Part shown: piece after piece, positions 52,074 through 61,206 of the stretch
Position numbering within the stretch: position 1 is the first letter of the stretch
Layout: each line of letters begins with the position of its first letter
NCBI GenBank assembly: GCA_947458275.1
Contig: CANGYR010000001.1
Span: forward strand, 62,001 to 126,000
Source: Chitinophagaceae bacterium
Lineage (GTDB): Bacteria; Bacteroidota; Bacteroidia; Chitinophagales; Chitinophagaceae
Reading direction: 5' to 3'
DNA length: 64,000 bases
Notes under the pieces: model-generated
The model's database searches: none
Told to the model about the DNA's origin: nothing
The model's input: only the letters and a program-made list of their open reading frames with translations
Translations under genes and position numbers: made by a program

Positions 52074-52752
52074 AGGAATACTGGATCTATTGCAACTCTG
52101 TGATTCGGCTTTGCCGATTGGAGGATTCTCGCATTCAGCCGGACTGGAAACTTATGTACAGAATGGAAAAGTAAAAGATGAGGGCACGGCAAGAGATTTT
52201 CTTCATGAAATGCTATCTAAAAATATTTATTATAACGATGCTGCATTTTTTTGTCGGGCTTATAACGCAGCGGAGAAAGATGATTTTGATGCAATAATGG
52301 CAACGGACAACTTATGTAATGCCACGAAACTTCCTGAGGAGATGAGAATGGCAAGCAACAAATTGTGTCTGCGGCTATTGAAAATATTTTGCCCTTTGTA
52401 TGGCAATTCCATTGCGGAGGAGTATTTCTTTAAAATTCATGCCAAACAAGCATTCGGACATTACTCAATAGCATTTGCTTTGATGGCACACACAATGGGC
52501 ATATCCAAAAAAGATGCATTGGCAGGATTCTATTACAATGCAGCAGCAGGGATAGTAACTAACTCAGTAAAACTCATTCCGCTTGGTCAACAATCAGGAC
52601 AAAAAATTTTGTTTGAAATAAAACCATTGATCGCAAAACTGGTGGACGCATCTGAAAATGTTACTGATGAATTCATTGGTCTGTCCTCTAGCGGTTTTGA
52701 CATTGCTTCTATGCAGCATGAAAGATTATATTCAAGATTATACATGTCGTAA
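52066..52752 (+). CDS. ureF: Urease accessory protein UreF
   Basis: 228 residues, helical. Conserved blocks: LQLCDSALPIGGFSHSAGLETYVQNG, GHYSIAFALMAHTMGI and NSVKLIPLGQQSGQKIL. UreF acts with UreG and UreD in the maturation complex. It is 6 bases before ureG. Confidence 0.95.
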   Translation: MSRGILDLLQLCDSALPIGGFSHSAGLETYVQNGKVKDEGTARDFLHEMLSKNIYYNDAAFFCRAYNAAEKDDFDAIMATDNLCNATKLPEEMRMASNKLCLRLLKIFCPLYGNSIAEEYFFKIHAKQAFGHYSIAFALMAHTMGISKKDALAGFYYNAAAGIVTNSVKLIPLGQQSGQKILFEIKPLIAKLVDASENVTDEFIGLSSSGFDIASMQHERLYSRLYMS

Positions 52753-52758
52753 TACATT

Positions 52759-53397
52759 ATGGAAAACAGAAATTACATTAAAATAGGTGTTGCAGGGCCT
52801 GTGGGTTCTGGAAAGACAGCACTTATAGAACGACTAACAAGGTTGATGCACAAAGAATATAGTCTGGGGGTAATCACCAACGACATATATACGCGTGAAG
52901 ATGCAGAGTTCCTTACAAAGAACAGTCTCCTTCCTCCCGAAAGGATTATCGGAGTGGAGACAGGCGGTTGTCCGCATACGGCCATCCGTGAAGATGCCAG
53001 TATGAATCTGGAAGCCGTAGATGAAATGGCAAGCCGCTTTCCGGATGTAAAAATTATTTTTATTGAAAGTGGTGGCGATAACCTTTCTGCTACTTTCAGT
53101 CCGGACCTGGCAGATGTAAGCATCTTCATCATAGATGTAGCCGAAGGCGATAAAATTCCCCGAAAAGGTGGTCCGGGTATTACCAGAAGCGATTTGTTGA
53201 TTATTAATAAAACCGATCTGGCACCTTATGTAAATGCCGATCTTTCTGTAATGGAAAGAGATGCACGTAAAATGAGAAATGGCAGTCCATTTATTTTTAC
53301 CAATCTTTTCAAGCTGGAAGGAATAGATGAAGTTATCGGATGGATAAAAAAATATGCTTTGCTGGAAGACATCAACGAACCCGAATTACTGAGATGA
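52759..53397 (+). CDS. ureG: Urease accessory GTPase UreG
   Basis: 212 residues. P-loop [21 protein letters not shown], the nickel-binding CPH motif ([11 protein letters not shown]), [13 protein letters not shown] and NKTDLAPYV. It supplies GTP energy for nickel insertion. Its stop overlaps the ureD start (ATGA). Confidence 0.97.
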   Translation: MENRNYIKIGVAGPVGSGKTALIERLTRLMHKEYSLGVITNDIYTREDAEFLTKNSLLPPERIIGVETGGCPHTAIREDASMNLEAVDEMASRFPDVKIIFIESGGDNLSATFSPDLADVSIFIIDVAEGDKIPRKGGPGITRSDLLIINKTDLAPYVNADLSVMERDARKMRNGSPFIFTNLFKLEGIDEVIGWIKKYALLEDINEPELLR

Positions 53398-54200
53398 ATG
53401 GAAAATTAGACATACAGACTGCGCTCAGGAATAACAAAACTATTCTTAAAGGCAATTTTATGTCGCCGCCATTCAAATTAGCGGATATCACTGAAGACAA
53501 AAGCTCATCAATATTGGAATTGATGATCATGAGCTCTTCCCCCGGAACGCTGGACAAGGACAAGTTTAAAATAAATATTGAAGTTGACGAAAGCTGCCGT
53601 TTAATTCTTAAAACGCAGTCATACCAGCGACTATTTGATATGCAGGATAATGCCCGTCAGGAATTGAATGTAACGATAAAAGAAAACGCTTTTTTTTCTT
53701 TCATCCCCCACCCGACCGTTCCTCATAAAAATGCCGATTATACTTCAATCAATTACATTCATCTGAAAAAGAATAGTACACTTATTTGGGGAGAAATTCT
53801 TACCTGCGGAAGAAAACTCAACAATGAAGTGTTTCTATTTAAGAAAATTCATAGTATTTCAAATGTTTTCTGCGATGACAAACTTATCATCAGAGAAAAC
53901 TTATTGATGCAACCCAAGGCTATTGATTTATCATCAATAGGACAACTTGAAGGATTTACCCACCAGGCGAGTCTGATTTTTTACAAGCAGAATATAAATC
54001 ACGAGGAAATAAAAAATACTATTTATGATTTATTGAGTGATAAACCACACCTCAATTTCGGAGTGAGCATTGCCGGTGAAAATTCGATTATAACAAGAAT
54101 ACTCGGACATCACGCAGAAGAACTGTTCGATGCACTGAATGAAATCAATTCTTTTTTATCAGGTTATGTACTAAAAAATAAAAGCAAAGAAAGTGTCTGA
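53394..54200 (+). CDS. ureD: Urease accessory protein UreD
   Basis: 268 residues from the ATG at 53394, which shares an ATGA overlap with ureG. An earlier in-frame ATG at 53340 would overlap ureG by 58 bases and adds a non-conserved stretch. Family features include [40 protein letters not shown] and [10 protein letters not shown]. UreD is the scaffold that binds apo-urease. The gene overlaps the next by 8 bases. Confidence 0.93.
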   Translation: MNGKLDIQTALRNNKTILKGNFMSPPFKLADITEDKSSSILELMIMSSSPGTLDKDKFKINIEVDESCRLILKTQSYQRLFDMQDNARQELNVTIKENAFFSFIPHPTVPHKNADYTSINYIHLKKNSTLIWGEILTCGRKLNNEVFLFKKIHSISNVFCDDKLIIRENLLMQPKAIDLSSIGQLEGFTHQASLIFYKQNINHEEIKNTIYDLLSDKPHLNFGVSIAGENSIITRILGHHAEELFDALNEINSFLSGYVLKNKSKESV

Positions 54201-54891
54201 GATTTATCCATTACTGATTTCAACCATTGGCATCGCCATCATTCATACCATTACAGGACCTGATCACTATCTTCCCTTCATTGCTTTATCTAGATCAAAA
54301 AATTGGAGTATCACAAAAACAATCGGCTGGACAATGATTTGCGGAATTGGTCATGTGCTGAGCTCTGTTTTATTAGGATTGGGCGGTGCTTCCATTGGAT
54401 GGGGAATAGACAAACTGAGTTTCATTGAAAATCAGAGAGGAAATATTGCGGCATGGGGATTACTGATTTTTGGATGTATCTATTTTGTATGGGGTATGAT
54501 TAACGCTTACAGAAATAAAATGCACAAACATTTTGAATCAGATGAAGAAGGGAATATGTTTGTTTACGAACATAAACATTCAGCTTTTACTTTACCATTG
54601 AAGAAACATAAAGTAACACCCTGGATTATTTTCATCATCTTCCTGCTTGGCCCCTGTGAGCCAATGATTCCATTGCTGTTTGCTCCTTCAGTCAACAATA
54701 ATCTTGCCGGCTTAATTACACTAATAATTATTTATACATCATTCACTTTACTCGCTATGTTACTGATGGTGATGCTTGGATATTGGGGTGTTACTTTTAC
54801 CAATACAAATAAACTGGAACGCTATATGCATGCCATTGCAGGCCTTACGCTTATGATATGCGGCGCAGGCATGCTTTGCTGGAACTGGTAG
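54193..54891 (+). CDS. UreH-like/NicO-type metal transporter
   Basis: 232 residues with a GTG start and about six membrane helices. The first helix carries HTITGPDHYLPF, similar to the HX4DH nickel-binding signature of NiCoT transporters. A second cluster GPCEPMIPLLFAP is typical of the UreH/TauE-like branch. A His-containing cytoplasmic loop (HKHFESDEEGN, EHKHSAF) may bind metal. It probably imports nickel for the urease genes with which it overlaps. Confidence 0.82.
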   Translation: MSEIYPLLISTIGIAIIHTITGPDHYLPFIALSRSKNWSITKTIGWTMICGIGHVLSSVLLGLGGASIGWGIDKLSFIENQRGNIAAWGLLIFGCIYFVWGMINAYRNKMHKHFESDEEGNMFVYEHKHSAFTLPLKKHKVTPWIIFIIFLLGPCEPMIPLLFAPSVNNNLAGLITLIIIYTSFTLLAMLLMVMLGYWGVTFTNTNKLERYMHAIAGLTLMICGAGMLCWNW

Positions 54892-55139
54892 CAGATATAC
54901 ACATATTTTTAGTGTCGAATATTAATAATAAGATATGCCTACACTATTATCATTCAATTCATAAGCACTGTTTTCTGTGAAAGCAGCATTGATTAAAGAC
55001 CTCAAGAACGATTTCTGTTAATAACTATCTCATTGCAATACGACAATAATCATGAATATTACATTTACAGATACATAAATTGTATCAGAAAGTGAGGCAA
55101 AAGGGTAGATTAACATCGTCACCAAAACTTCAAATATAT

Positions 55140-55871
55140 ATGCCTACACAAATTCTTCTTACAGGGGCTATCGATCCTCACAATTATGTAGCCTTCACCT
55201 TTTTTGTCGGAACAATGGCCATGATGGCAGCCTCGGTTTTTTTCTTCTTTGAACTGAATGCTACCAGTGCAACATGGAGAACATCTGTTCTGGTTTCCGG
55301 CTTGATCACTTTTATTGCCGCAGTACATTATTATTACATGCGCGGCTACAACCTGGAAACAGGTGATTCACCTACATTTTTCAGATATGTAGACTGGATG
55401 TTGACTGTTCCTTTGATGTGCGTTGAATTTTATCTGATTACCAAGAAATCAGGTGCGAAAATTGCCCTGCTTTGGAAATTGATTTTCGCTTCTGTCGTTA
55501 TGCTTGTTACCGGATATATCGGCGAGGTGCTTGATTTAGATCACAGCTGGCAGTGGGGACTTGTTTCCGGCTTGGCTTATTTCTATATCGTTTACCTTAT
55601 CTGGTTCGGTGATGTTGCTAAGCTTGCAAATGCCGGCAGTCCTGCAGTTGCCGCTGCCAACAAAACGCTTGCCTGGTTCGTACTGGTAGGTTGGGCGATC
55701 TATCCTCTGGGATATATTCTTGGAACTCCGGGTGGACTTTTCGGTGCTCAATTGGTAAGCGATGCCAATGCTGCGAAGCATTACATGGATATCGTTTACA
55801 ACATCGGTGATGCCATCAATAAAATTGGATTTGGCTTAGTCATTTATACATTAAGCAGAAAAGAAAGCTAA
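55140..55871 (+). CDS. Proton-pumping microbial rhodopsin (proteorhodopsin/xanthorhodopsin type)
   Basis: 243 residues and seven helices, from ATG at 55140 (a TTG at 55080 adds a non-helical leader and is rejected). In RYVDWMLTVPLMCVEFYL the pump triad is Asp85, Thr89 and Glu96; the tuning residue is Met93, expected to give green absorption. His63 sits near the primary acceptor, and Lys228 (NKIGFG) binds retinal with Asp224 as counter-ion partner. Helix E has Trp139-Gly140 (HSWQWGL), where most proteorhodopsins have Phe; Gly there opens the site used by a carotenoid antenna. Retinal- and carotenoid-synthesis genes are not in the window. Confidence 0.95.
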   Translation: MPTQILLTGAIDPHNYVAFTFFVGTMAMMAASVFFFFELNATSATWRTSVLVSGLITFIAAVHYYYMRGYNLETGDSPTFFRYVDWMLTVPLMCVEFYLITKKSGAKIALLWKLIFASVVMLVTGYIGEVLDLDHSWQWGLVSGLAYFYIVYLIWFGDVAKLANAGSPAVAAANKTLAWFVLVGWAIYPLGYILGTPGGLFGAQLVSDANAAKHYMDIVYNIGDAINKIGFGLVIYTLSRKES

Positions 55872-55894
55872 CCGTATTAGATATTTTGAACTGA

Positions 55895-55923
55895 ACCGGA
55901 CGTATTTTATGTCCGGTTTTTTT
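55895..55923 (+). terminator. Intrinsic terminator of the rhodopsin gene
   Basis: AACCGGAC (55895-55902) pairs with GTCCGGTT (55912-55919), followed by a T run to 55923. Confidence 0.85.
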
Positions 55924-55927
55924 ATTA

Positions 55928-55955
55928 TTTGAATTACAAAATGCATTTAACTTTG
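55928..55955 (+). promoter_or_regulatory. Promoter of the ArnT-like glycosyltransferase gene
   Basis: Perfect -7 element TAACTTTG (55948-55955) with TTTG at 55928-55931, 16 bases upstream. The ATG is 25 bases after the -7 element. Confidence 0.6.
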
Positions 55956-55980
55956 GCAAGTAATAATTAACTGCCGTTAA

Positions 55981-57636
55981 ATGCAACATAAACCTTCTTT
56001 ATACTACATTATCTTTCTGACATTATTTGCTCTTATATTTTTCATGCCCTTTTTGGGAAATACACATTTGTTTGACTGGGATGAAATTAATTTCGCCGAA
56101 ATAGCAAGAGAAATGGTGCTGTCGAAAAATTACATGCACCCGCAAATTAATTTTCAGTTATTTACAGAAAAGCCTCCGCTATTTTTCTGGCTGCAGGCTA
56201 TATCAATGAACATTTTTGGAATTAATGAATATGCTTCACGCTTCCCCAATGCCATGCTGGGATTTATTGTATTGCCGGTTTTATTTCTTATCGGAAAAAG
56301 ATTGAAAAACAATCTTTTCGGATTACTGTGGGCGATGGCATATGCCTGCACCATACTCCCTCATCTTTATTTTAAATCCGGTATTATAGACCCATGGTTT
56401 AATTTTTTCATTTTCATGTCGTTGTATGGATTGACTGAATCCTATCATAAAAAAATAAATCATCAATTCGGTTTTAAATGGATTTTACTTTCGGGAACTA
56501 TGGCAGGATTGGCCATTCTGACTAAAGGCCCGGCGGCAATACTCATACTCGGATTAACAGGATGCTTCGTTTTATTGAGCAATAGATTTAAAAGTTTTCT
56601 GAGTGTACGGCAAATACTAACTTTTTCTTTGTTAACAGTGGCAACCGCCGGTCTATGGCTAGGTATTGATTACCTGCAAAATGGCAGTCAGTTTATCAAG
56701 GAGTTCACTATAAGACAATGGGAATTATTTACCACTAAAGATGCCGGCCATGGCGGATTTTTTCTTTATCATTTTGTTGTATTATTTTTTGGATGCTTTC
56801 CCATTTCTGCATTTTTCATACAGACTGTCATTAAAAAAGAGGGAGATAACACTCCTGCATTTCATCATTTTAAAAGATGGATGAAAGTATTCTTTTGGGT
56901 AGTCCTGATTTTATTCTCCATTGTGCAGACTAAAATTGTGCACTATTCCTCTTTATGTTATTATCCAATCAGTTTTTTTGCTGCAATAAGTCTTTTTAAT
57001 TTAATTGAAAAAAAATGGATACTAAATGGAGTAACGAAATTCTTATTCGTACTCTCCGCGATTCCTTTCATTATTGCTCCTTTTCTGGTTGTATATCTGG
57101 GTAAAAATCTTTCTTTATTAAAACAGTTGGTATCTAAAGATAAATTTGCAACAGAGAATATTCAGGCTCAAATTGACTGGACCGGATTGGAAATATTGCC
57201 CGGCATTCTTCTGATTGGATGCATTATGTTGAGTTATGTCTATTTTAAAAAATCAAAAATTTCGCTTTCCATCGCACTGTTATTTTTGGGGAGTGTGTTG
57301 TTTATTCAGTCTACATTATATTTTCTTATTAATAAAATTGAAAGCATCAGCCAGAGAGCAAACATAGAATTCTGGCAACTTCACAGCAAAGAAGACTGTT
57401 ATAAAACAACCTATCATTACAAATCCTATACACAATATTTTTATGGAGAAATAATGCCTCAAAAAAATAATAACTATACAGATGAGAACTGGCTCTTAAA
57501 AGGAAAAATAGATAAGCCGGTATATATTTCCTGCAGGGTAAACACTAAAGATGAATTTGAAAAAGAAATTACGGATGCTGAGTTCCTGTACAACAAAAAT
57601 GGATTCTACTTTTACAGAAGAAATCCTTTACCTTAA
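55981..57636 (+). CDS. ArnT/PMT-like glycosyltransferase, membrane protein
   Basis: 551 residues with about eleven helices. The first periplasmic loop holds FDWDEINFAEIAREM (catalytic Asp-Glu motif of the GT39/GT83 fold), and LFTEKPPLFFWL is typical of ArnT. It transfers a sugar from a polyprenyl phosphate to a lipid or protein. The partner may be the GT2 enzyme encoded convergently at 57628-58368, with overlapping 3' ends (9 bases). Confidence 0.87.
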   Translation: MQHKPSLYYIIFLTLFALIFFMPFLGNTHLFDWDEINFAEIAREMVLSKNYMHPQINFQLFTEKPPLFFWLQAISMNIFGINEYASRFPNAMLGFIVLPVLFLIGKRLKNNLFGLLWAMAYACTILPHLYFKSGIIDPWFNFFIFMSLYGLTESYHKKINHQFGFKWILLSGTMAGLAILTKGPAAILILGLTGCFVLLSNRFKSFLSVRQILTFSLLTVATAGLWLGIDYLQNGSQFIKEFTIRQWELFTTKDAGHGGFFLYHFVVLFFGCFPISAFFIQTVIKKEGDNTPAFHHFKRWMKVFFWVVLILFSIVQTKIVHYSSLCYYPISFFAAISLFNLIEKKWILNGVTKFLFVLSAIPFIIAPFLVVYLGKNLSLLKQLVSKDKFATENIQAQIDWTGLEILPGILLIGCIMLSYVYFKKSKISLSIALLFLGSVLFIQSTLYFLINKIESISQRANIEFWQLHSKEDCYKTTYHYKSYTQYFYGEIMPQKNNNYTDENWLLKGKIDKPVYISCRVNTKDEFEKEITDAEFLYNKNGFYFYRRNPLP

Positions 57637-58368
57637 ATAGGCAGGATTCAATAACCCCCACTTTTTCATGCGATACTGCAAACTCACTTTAAGTACACCT
57701 AATCCGTATATGGAACTTCTCTTAAGGTTGATAGAAGAAGCATCCGGAAAGTATTTAGTGGGGCAGGTAATTTCACCAATTTCAAAACCTTTATTAAAAA
57801 TCTGAGCAATCATTTGATTGTCGAAAATAAAATCATCAGAGTTGAGGTTATACGAAATACTTGTCAGCACTTCTTTTGAAAAAGCCCGGTATCCGGTATG
57901 GTATTCAGAAAGCTTCTCGTTCAATAAAATATTTTGAAATAATGTCAGTAAACGATTGGCAATGTATTTATACCAGGGCATCCCTCCTTTAAGGGCACCT
58001 TTGCTCAATATGCGCGAACCAAAAGCCACAGGATATACCTCGTTGGCTATGAGGTAAGACATACTATAAATCAGCTTTGGAGTATACTGATAGTCCGGAT
58101 GCAGCATGATTACTATATCCGCATTCAATTCCAGTGCTTTGTCGTAACATGATTTCTGATTGCCTCCGTATCCTCTGTTTTTAGGATGAATGATGATATG
58201 CCTGATGCCTAGAGCTTCAGCTACTTCGACCGTATTGTCTTTACTGCTATCATCAACCAAAATAACCTCGTCAACAATATCAAAAGGTATCTCACCGTAA
58301 GTCTGCTGAATTGTTTTTGAAGCATTATATGCCGGCAGCACCACTACAAGCTTTTTCCCTAGTATCAT
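57628..58368 (-). CDS. Family 2 glycosyltransferase (polyprenyl-phosphate mannosyl/glucosyltransferase-like)
   Basis: 246 residues. GT-A fold: VVVLPAYNASKTI, DEVILVDDSSKDNT, PKNRGYGGNQKSCYD, the metal-binding region VIMLHPDYQY and YHTGYRAFSKEVL. It lacks C-terminal membrane helices and resembles dolichol-phosphate-mannose synthase-type enzymes that make the lipid-linked donor used by ArnT/PMT proteins. Confidence 0.88.
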   Translation of the reverse strand: MILGKKLVVVLPAYNASKTIQQTYGEIPFDIVDEVILVDDSSKDNTVEVAEALGIRHIIIHPKNRGYGGNQKSCYDKALELNADIVIMLHPDYQYTPKLIYSMSYLIANEVYPVAFGSRILSKGALKGGMPWYKYIANRLLTLFQNILLNEKLSEYHTGYRAFSKEVLTSISYNLNSDDFIFDNQMIAQIFNKGFEIGEITCPTKYFPDASSINLKRSSIYGLGVLKVSLQYRMKKWGLLNPAYLR

Positions 58369-58405
58369 ATATCAATGTTTACAGTGGCAAATATCCGAAT
58401 TTATG

Positions 58406-58421
58406 GGCAAATTGATTTGCC
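58406..58421. promoter_or_regulatory. 16-bp palindrome in divergent promoter region
   Basis: GGCAAAT-TG-ATTTGCC is a perfect inverted repeat between the divergent GT2 and radical SAM genes. It is operator-like, but the regulator is unknown. No other copy was noticed. Confidence 0.4.
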
Positions 58422-58480
58422 GTCAGATATATTATTGTACTTCAGGAAATAAAAAATAATTTCGCTTATAAAAAAGTAGT

Positions 58481-60691
58481 TTGTCAACCTCATTATACCT
58501 CATAACACCCCCTTTTACCCAACTGAATACCCCCTATCCGGCAACGGCCTATCTTAAGGGATTTCTCAATACCAAAGGTGTCAGTTCCTTTCAAAGTGAT
58601 CTGGGCATTGAGGTGACATTAAAAATATTCAGCCTGGAGGGATTGCAGTCAATTTTTGAGCTTTGCCCGAAACACCATGAAGAAAAATGGCAATCAATAT
58701 CGGATAATGCTAAAAGAATCATCACCCTTCGGGATCGCTATATACAAACAATTGATGCAACGATTTCATTTTTACAAGGGAAGCAACCCACACTCGCCTA
58801 TTCCATTTCACAAAGAAATTTTTTACCTGAAGCCAATCGTTTTCAACAGCTCAATGATTTGCAATGGGCCTTCGGCAGCATGGGTATTCATGACAAGGCA
58901 AAGCATATTGCCACCATGTATCTGGAAGATATCAGCGATTTGATTAAAGAATGTATCGACCAGCATTTCGGATTCAGCAGGTATGCAGAAAAATTAGGAA
59001 GGAGTGCTAATAGTTTTGATGAATTATATGATGCGCTTCATCAACCACTAACTTTTGTAGATAAAATTCTTCTTGATATTCTAGATGAAAAAATAAAAAA
59101 CATTCAACCGGAAATAGTTGCCGTATCGGTGCCATTCCCGGGGAATTTATTTGCCGCTTTCAGGTGTGCGCAGTTTATAAAAAAACATTACCCCGCTATC
59201 AAAATCACTATGGGCGGAGGTTTCCCCAATACAGAGCTCAGGAGCCTGAAAGATAAAAGAGTATTTGAATTTTTCGATTTCATTACACTGGATGATGGCG
59301 AAGCGCCGATAGAGAATTTAATTTCCTATATCAGTGGTAAAAAGAAGGCAGATGAATTAAAACGAACTTATTTGCTGCAAAATGATGAGATAAGTTATAT
59401 CAACAACCCATCCTGCAGTGATTATAAGCAAGGACAGGTGGGCACTCCCGATTACAGCGATTTGTTGCTGGATAAATATATTCAGGCCATTGAAATCGTG
59501 AATCCGATGCATAGTTTATGGAGCAACGGCCGATGGAATAAACTAACGATGGCGCATGGGTGCTATTGGGGTAAATGTACTTTTTGTGATGTGAGTCTGG
59601 ATTATATAAAACGCTATGAACCACTTACAGCAAGCATTTTATGCGACAGAATGGAAGAGATGATTGCCCAGACCGGAGAATCGGGTTTTCATTTTGTAGA
59701 TGAAGCAGCTCCTCCCGCATTGATGCGTGCACTTGCACTGGAAATCATCAAAAGAAAACTCGTTGTAAGCTGGTGGACGAATATCCGTTTTGAAAAAAGT
59801 TTTACCAAAGAACTGTGTCAGTTGTTGAAGATGAGCGGATGCATTGGTGTTTCCGGCGGACTGGAAGTGGCGAGTGATCGCTTGCTCGCTTTAATCAACA
59901 AGGGTATCACGGTAGCTCAGGTAGCGCGGGTAAATAAAAATTTTACCGAAGCCGGTATTATGGTGCACGCTTATTTGATGTATGGCTTTCCTACTCAAAC
60001 CGCACAGGAAACCATTGATAGTCTGGAAATGGTGAGACAGCTGTTTAAGGCAGGTGTATTGCAATCAGCTTTCTGGCACCAGTTCGCTATGACTGCTCAT
60101 AGCCCGGTGGGATTGGCGCCGGAGAAATTCGGTGTAAAAAAAGCCAAGGATGTTGATATCAGTTTTGCCGACAATGATGTAGAACACATCGACCCTACGG
60201 GCACCGACCATGACAGCTTCAGTTTCGGTTTGAAAAAATCCTTGCTCAATTTTATGCACGGCGTTGGACTGGATGAACCATTACATAAATGGTTTGATAC
60301 GAAGACACCTAAAACAACCATCGACCCAAATTACATTATCAATATTTTATCAGAAAATGAACTCGCGGAATATAAGTCTACGAGTAAAATAGTTTTTATC
60401 GGCAACCTCCCTTCAATAGAAATTATTACCAAATCTAAAAAAGGAAATCAGTGGCAACTGGCTTCGCTTACATTTGAAACTAACAATACCTCTATCAATA
60501 TTAAGGTGGATGAAATGCAGGGAAAATGGCTACATGGACTGTTAGAAAAAATTTCCATCCAACAACAAAGCATATTTACCATGCAAGAAGTTAAAGATGA
60601 CTACGCCGCCTCGGGCCTTGAAGATTTCGAATTGTTTTGGGACAATAAACCGGTGAATCAGCTATATAAAGCCGGTGTAACCATGTTATAA
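58481..60691 (+). CDS. B12-binding domain radical SAM protein
   Basis: 736 residues from a TTG start at 58481 (STSLYLITPPFTQLNTPYP follows). An N-terminal cobalamin-binding-like domain (VAVSVPFPGNLFAAFRCAQFIKKHYP, MGGGFPNTELR) precedes the radical SAM barrel with cluster cysteines in HGCYWGKCTFCDVS (C-x4-C-x2-C). Later segments include GGLEVASDRLLALINKGI and AYLMYGFPTQT. Such enzymes catalyse methylations or other radical rearrangements. The substrate cannot be inferred. Confidence 0.88.
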   Translation: MSTSLYLITPPFTQLNTPYPATAYLKGFLNTKGVSSFQSDLGIEVTLKIFSLEGLQSIFELCPKHHEEKWQSISDNAKRIITLRDRYIQTIDATISFLQGKQPTLAYSISQRNFLPEANRFQQLNDLQWAFGSMGIHDKAKHIATMYLEDISDLIKECIDQHFGFSRYAEKLGRSANSFDELYDALHQPLTFVDKILLDILDEKIKNIQPEIVAVSVPFPGNLFAAFRCAQFIKKHYPAIKITMGGGFPNTELRSLKDKRVFEFFDFITLDDGEAPIENLISYISGKKKADELKRTYLLQNDEISYINNPSCSDYKQGQVGTPDYSDLLLDKYIQAIEIVNPMHSLWSNGRWNKLTMAHGCYWGKCTFCDVSLDYIKRYEPLTASILCDRMEEMIAQTGESGFHFVDEAAPPALMRALALEIIKRKLVVSWWTNIRFEKSFTKELCQLLKMSGCIGVSGGLEVASDRLLALINKGITVAQVARVNKNFTEAGIMVHAYLMYGFPTQTAQETIDSLEMVRQLFKAGVLQSAFWHQFAMTAHSPVGLAPEKFGVKKAKDVDISFADNDVEHIDPTGTDHDSFSFGLKKSLLNFMHGVGLDEPLHKWFDTKTPKTTIDPNYIINILSENELAEYKSTSKIVFIGNLPSIEIITKSKKGNQWQLASLTFETNNTSINIKVDEMQGKWLHGLLEKISIQQQSIFTMQEVKDDYAASGLEDFELFWDNKPVNQLYKAGVTML

Positions 60692-60693
60692 AA

Positions 60694-60766
60694 ATGTTTG
60701 GTGTTTGGTTGCGCTTTGCGCGTTTGGAGTTTGGGGTTTCTCTAAACTTCTAAAACTTCTAAACTA
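60694..60766 (+). repeat. Low-complexity intergenic repeat (GTTTGG / AAACTTCTA motifs)
   Basis: Several GTTTGG or TTTGG units are followed by AAACTTCTA units. This type of degenerate intergenic sequence is frequent in Bacteroidota, and no gene or hairpin is visible. Confidence 0.4.
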
Positions 60767-60831
60767 GAAATTTATGACGTTGGACGTTAAACGATTCCTA
60801 TTATTGAGGCGCTGTGAAAAAATTACAAATG

Positions 60832-61206
60832 CTATCTTTTTGAAATTTTATTTCCACTATTTCTTTGCCTGGAACATTTAAAGCGGTCGACTGATTTATC
60901 TCTAAGAAGGCTATGCTTCGTTTTTCGGGATTTCATTCTTTTTCGCCACATACGAAAACTGGATGGCAATGAATTTTTTCTCATGAATTCAATCACATCT
61001 TTTTCTTTTAAGCCAAATTGAAATTCAATCGCCTCAAATGGTGTACGATCTTCCCAGGCCATTTGAATTATTCTGTCTATGTCTTGTTCATTAAAGACAG
61101 TACTTACTTGTAAATCAATGGCAGGTGCTTGATTTATAATATCCGATGTGTCATTCGTATTTACTGAAGGATCAATGCTTTCGTCGTTCAATGATGTTGT
61201 AACCAT
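60832..61206 (-). CDS. TIGR03643-family protein (DUF2805)
   Basis: 124 residues. The family core is FNEQDIDRIIQMAWEDRTPFEAIEFQFGLKEKDVIEFMRKNSLPSSFRMWRKRM, with helix-turn-helix-like and basic character, followed by a Lys/Arg tail. The family is often found beside photolyase/cryptochrome genes in aquatic Bacteroidota. Its start overlaps the DASH gene by 19 bases, indicating joint translation. DNA binding is plausible but unproven. Confidence 0.85.
   Translation of the reverse strand: MVTTSLNDESIDPSVNTNDTSDIINQAPAIDLQVSTVFNEQDIDRIIQMAWEDRTPFEAIEFQFGLKEKDVIEFMRKNSLPSSFRMWRKRMKSRKTKHSLLRDKSVDRFKCSRQRNSGNKISKR

Noticed and set aside
55080-55139. TTG start extending the rhodopsin by 20 residues
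   Set aside because: The added segment is polar and unrelated to a signal peptide, while the ATG at 55140 directly precedes helix A.
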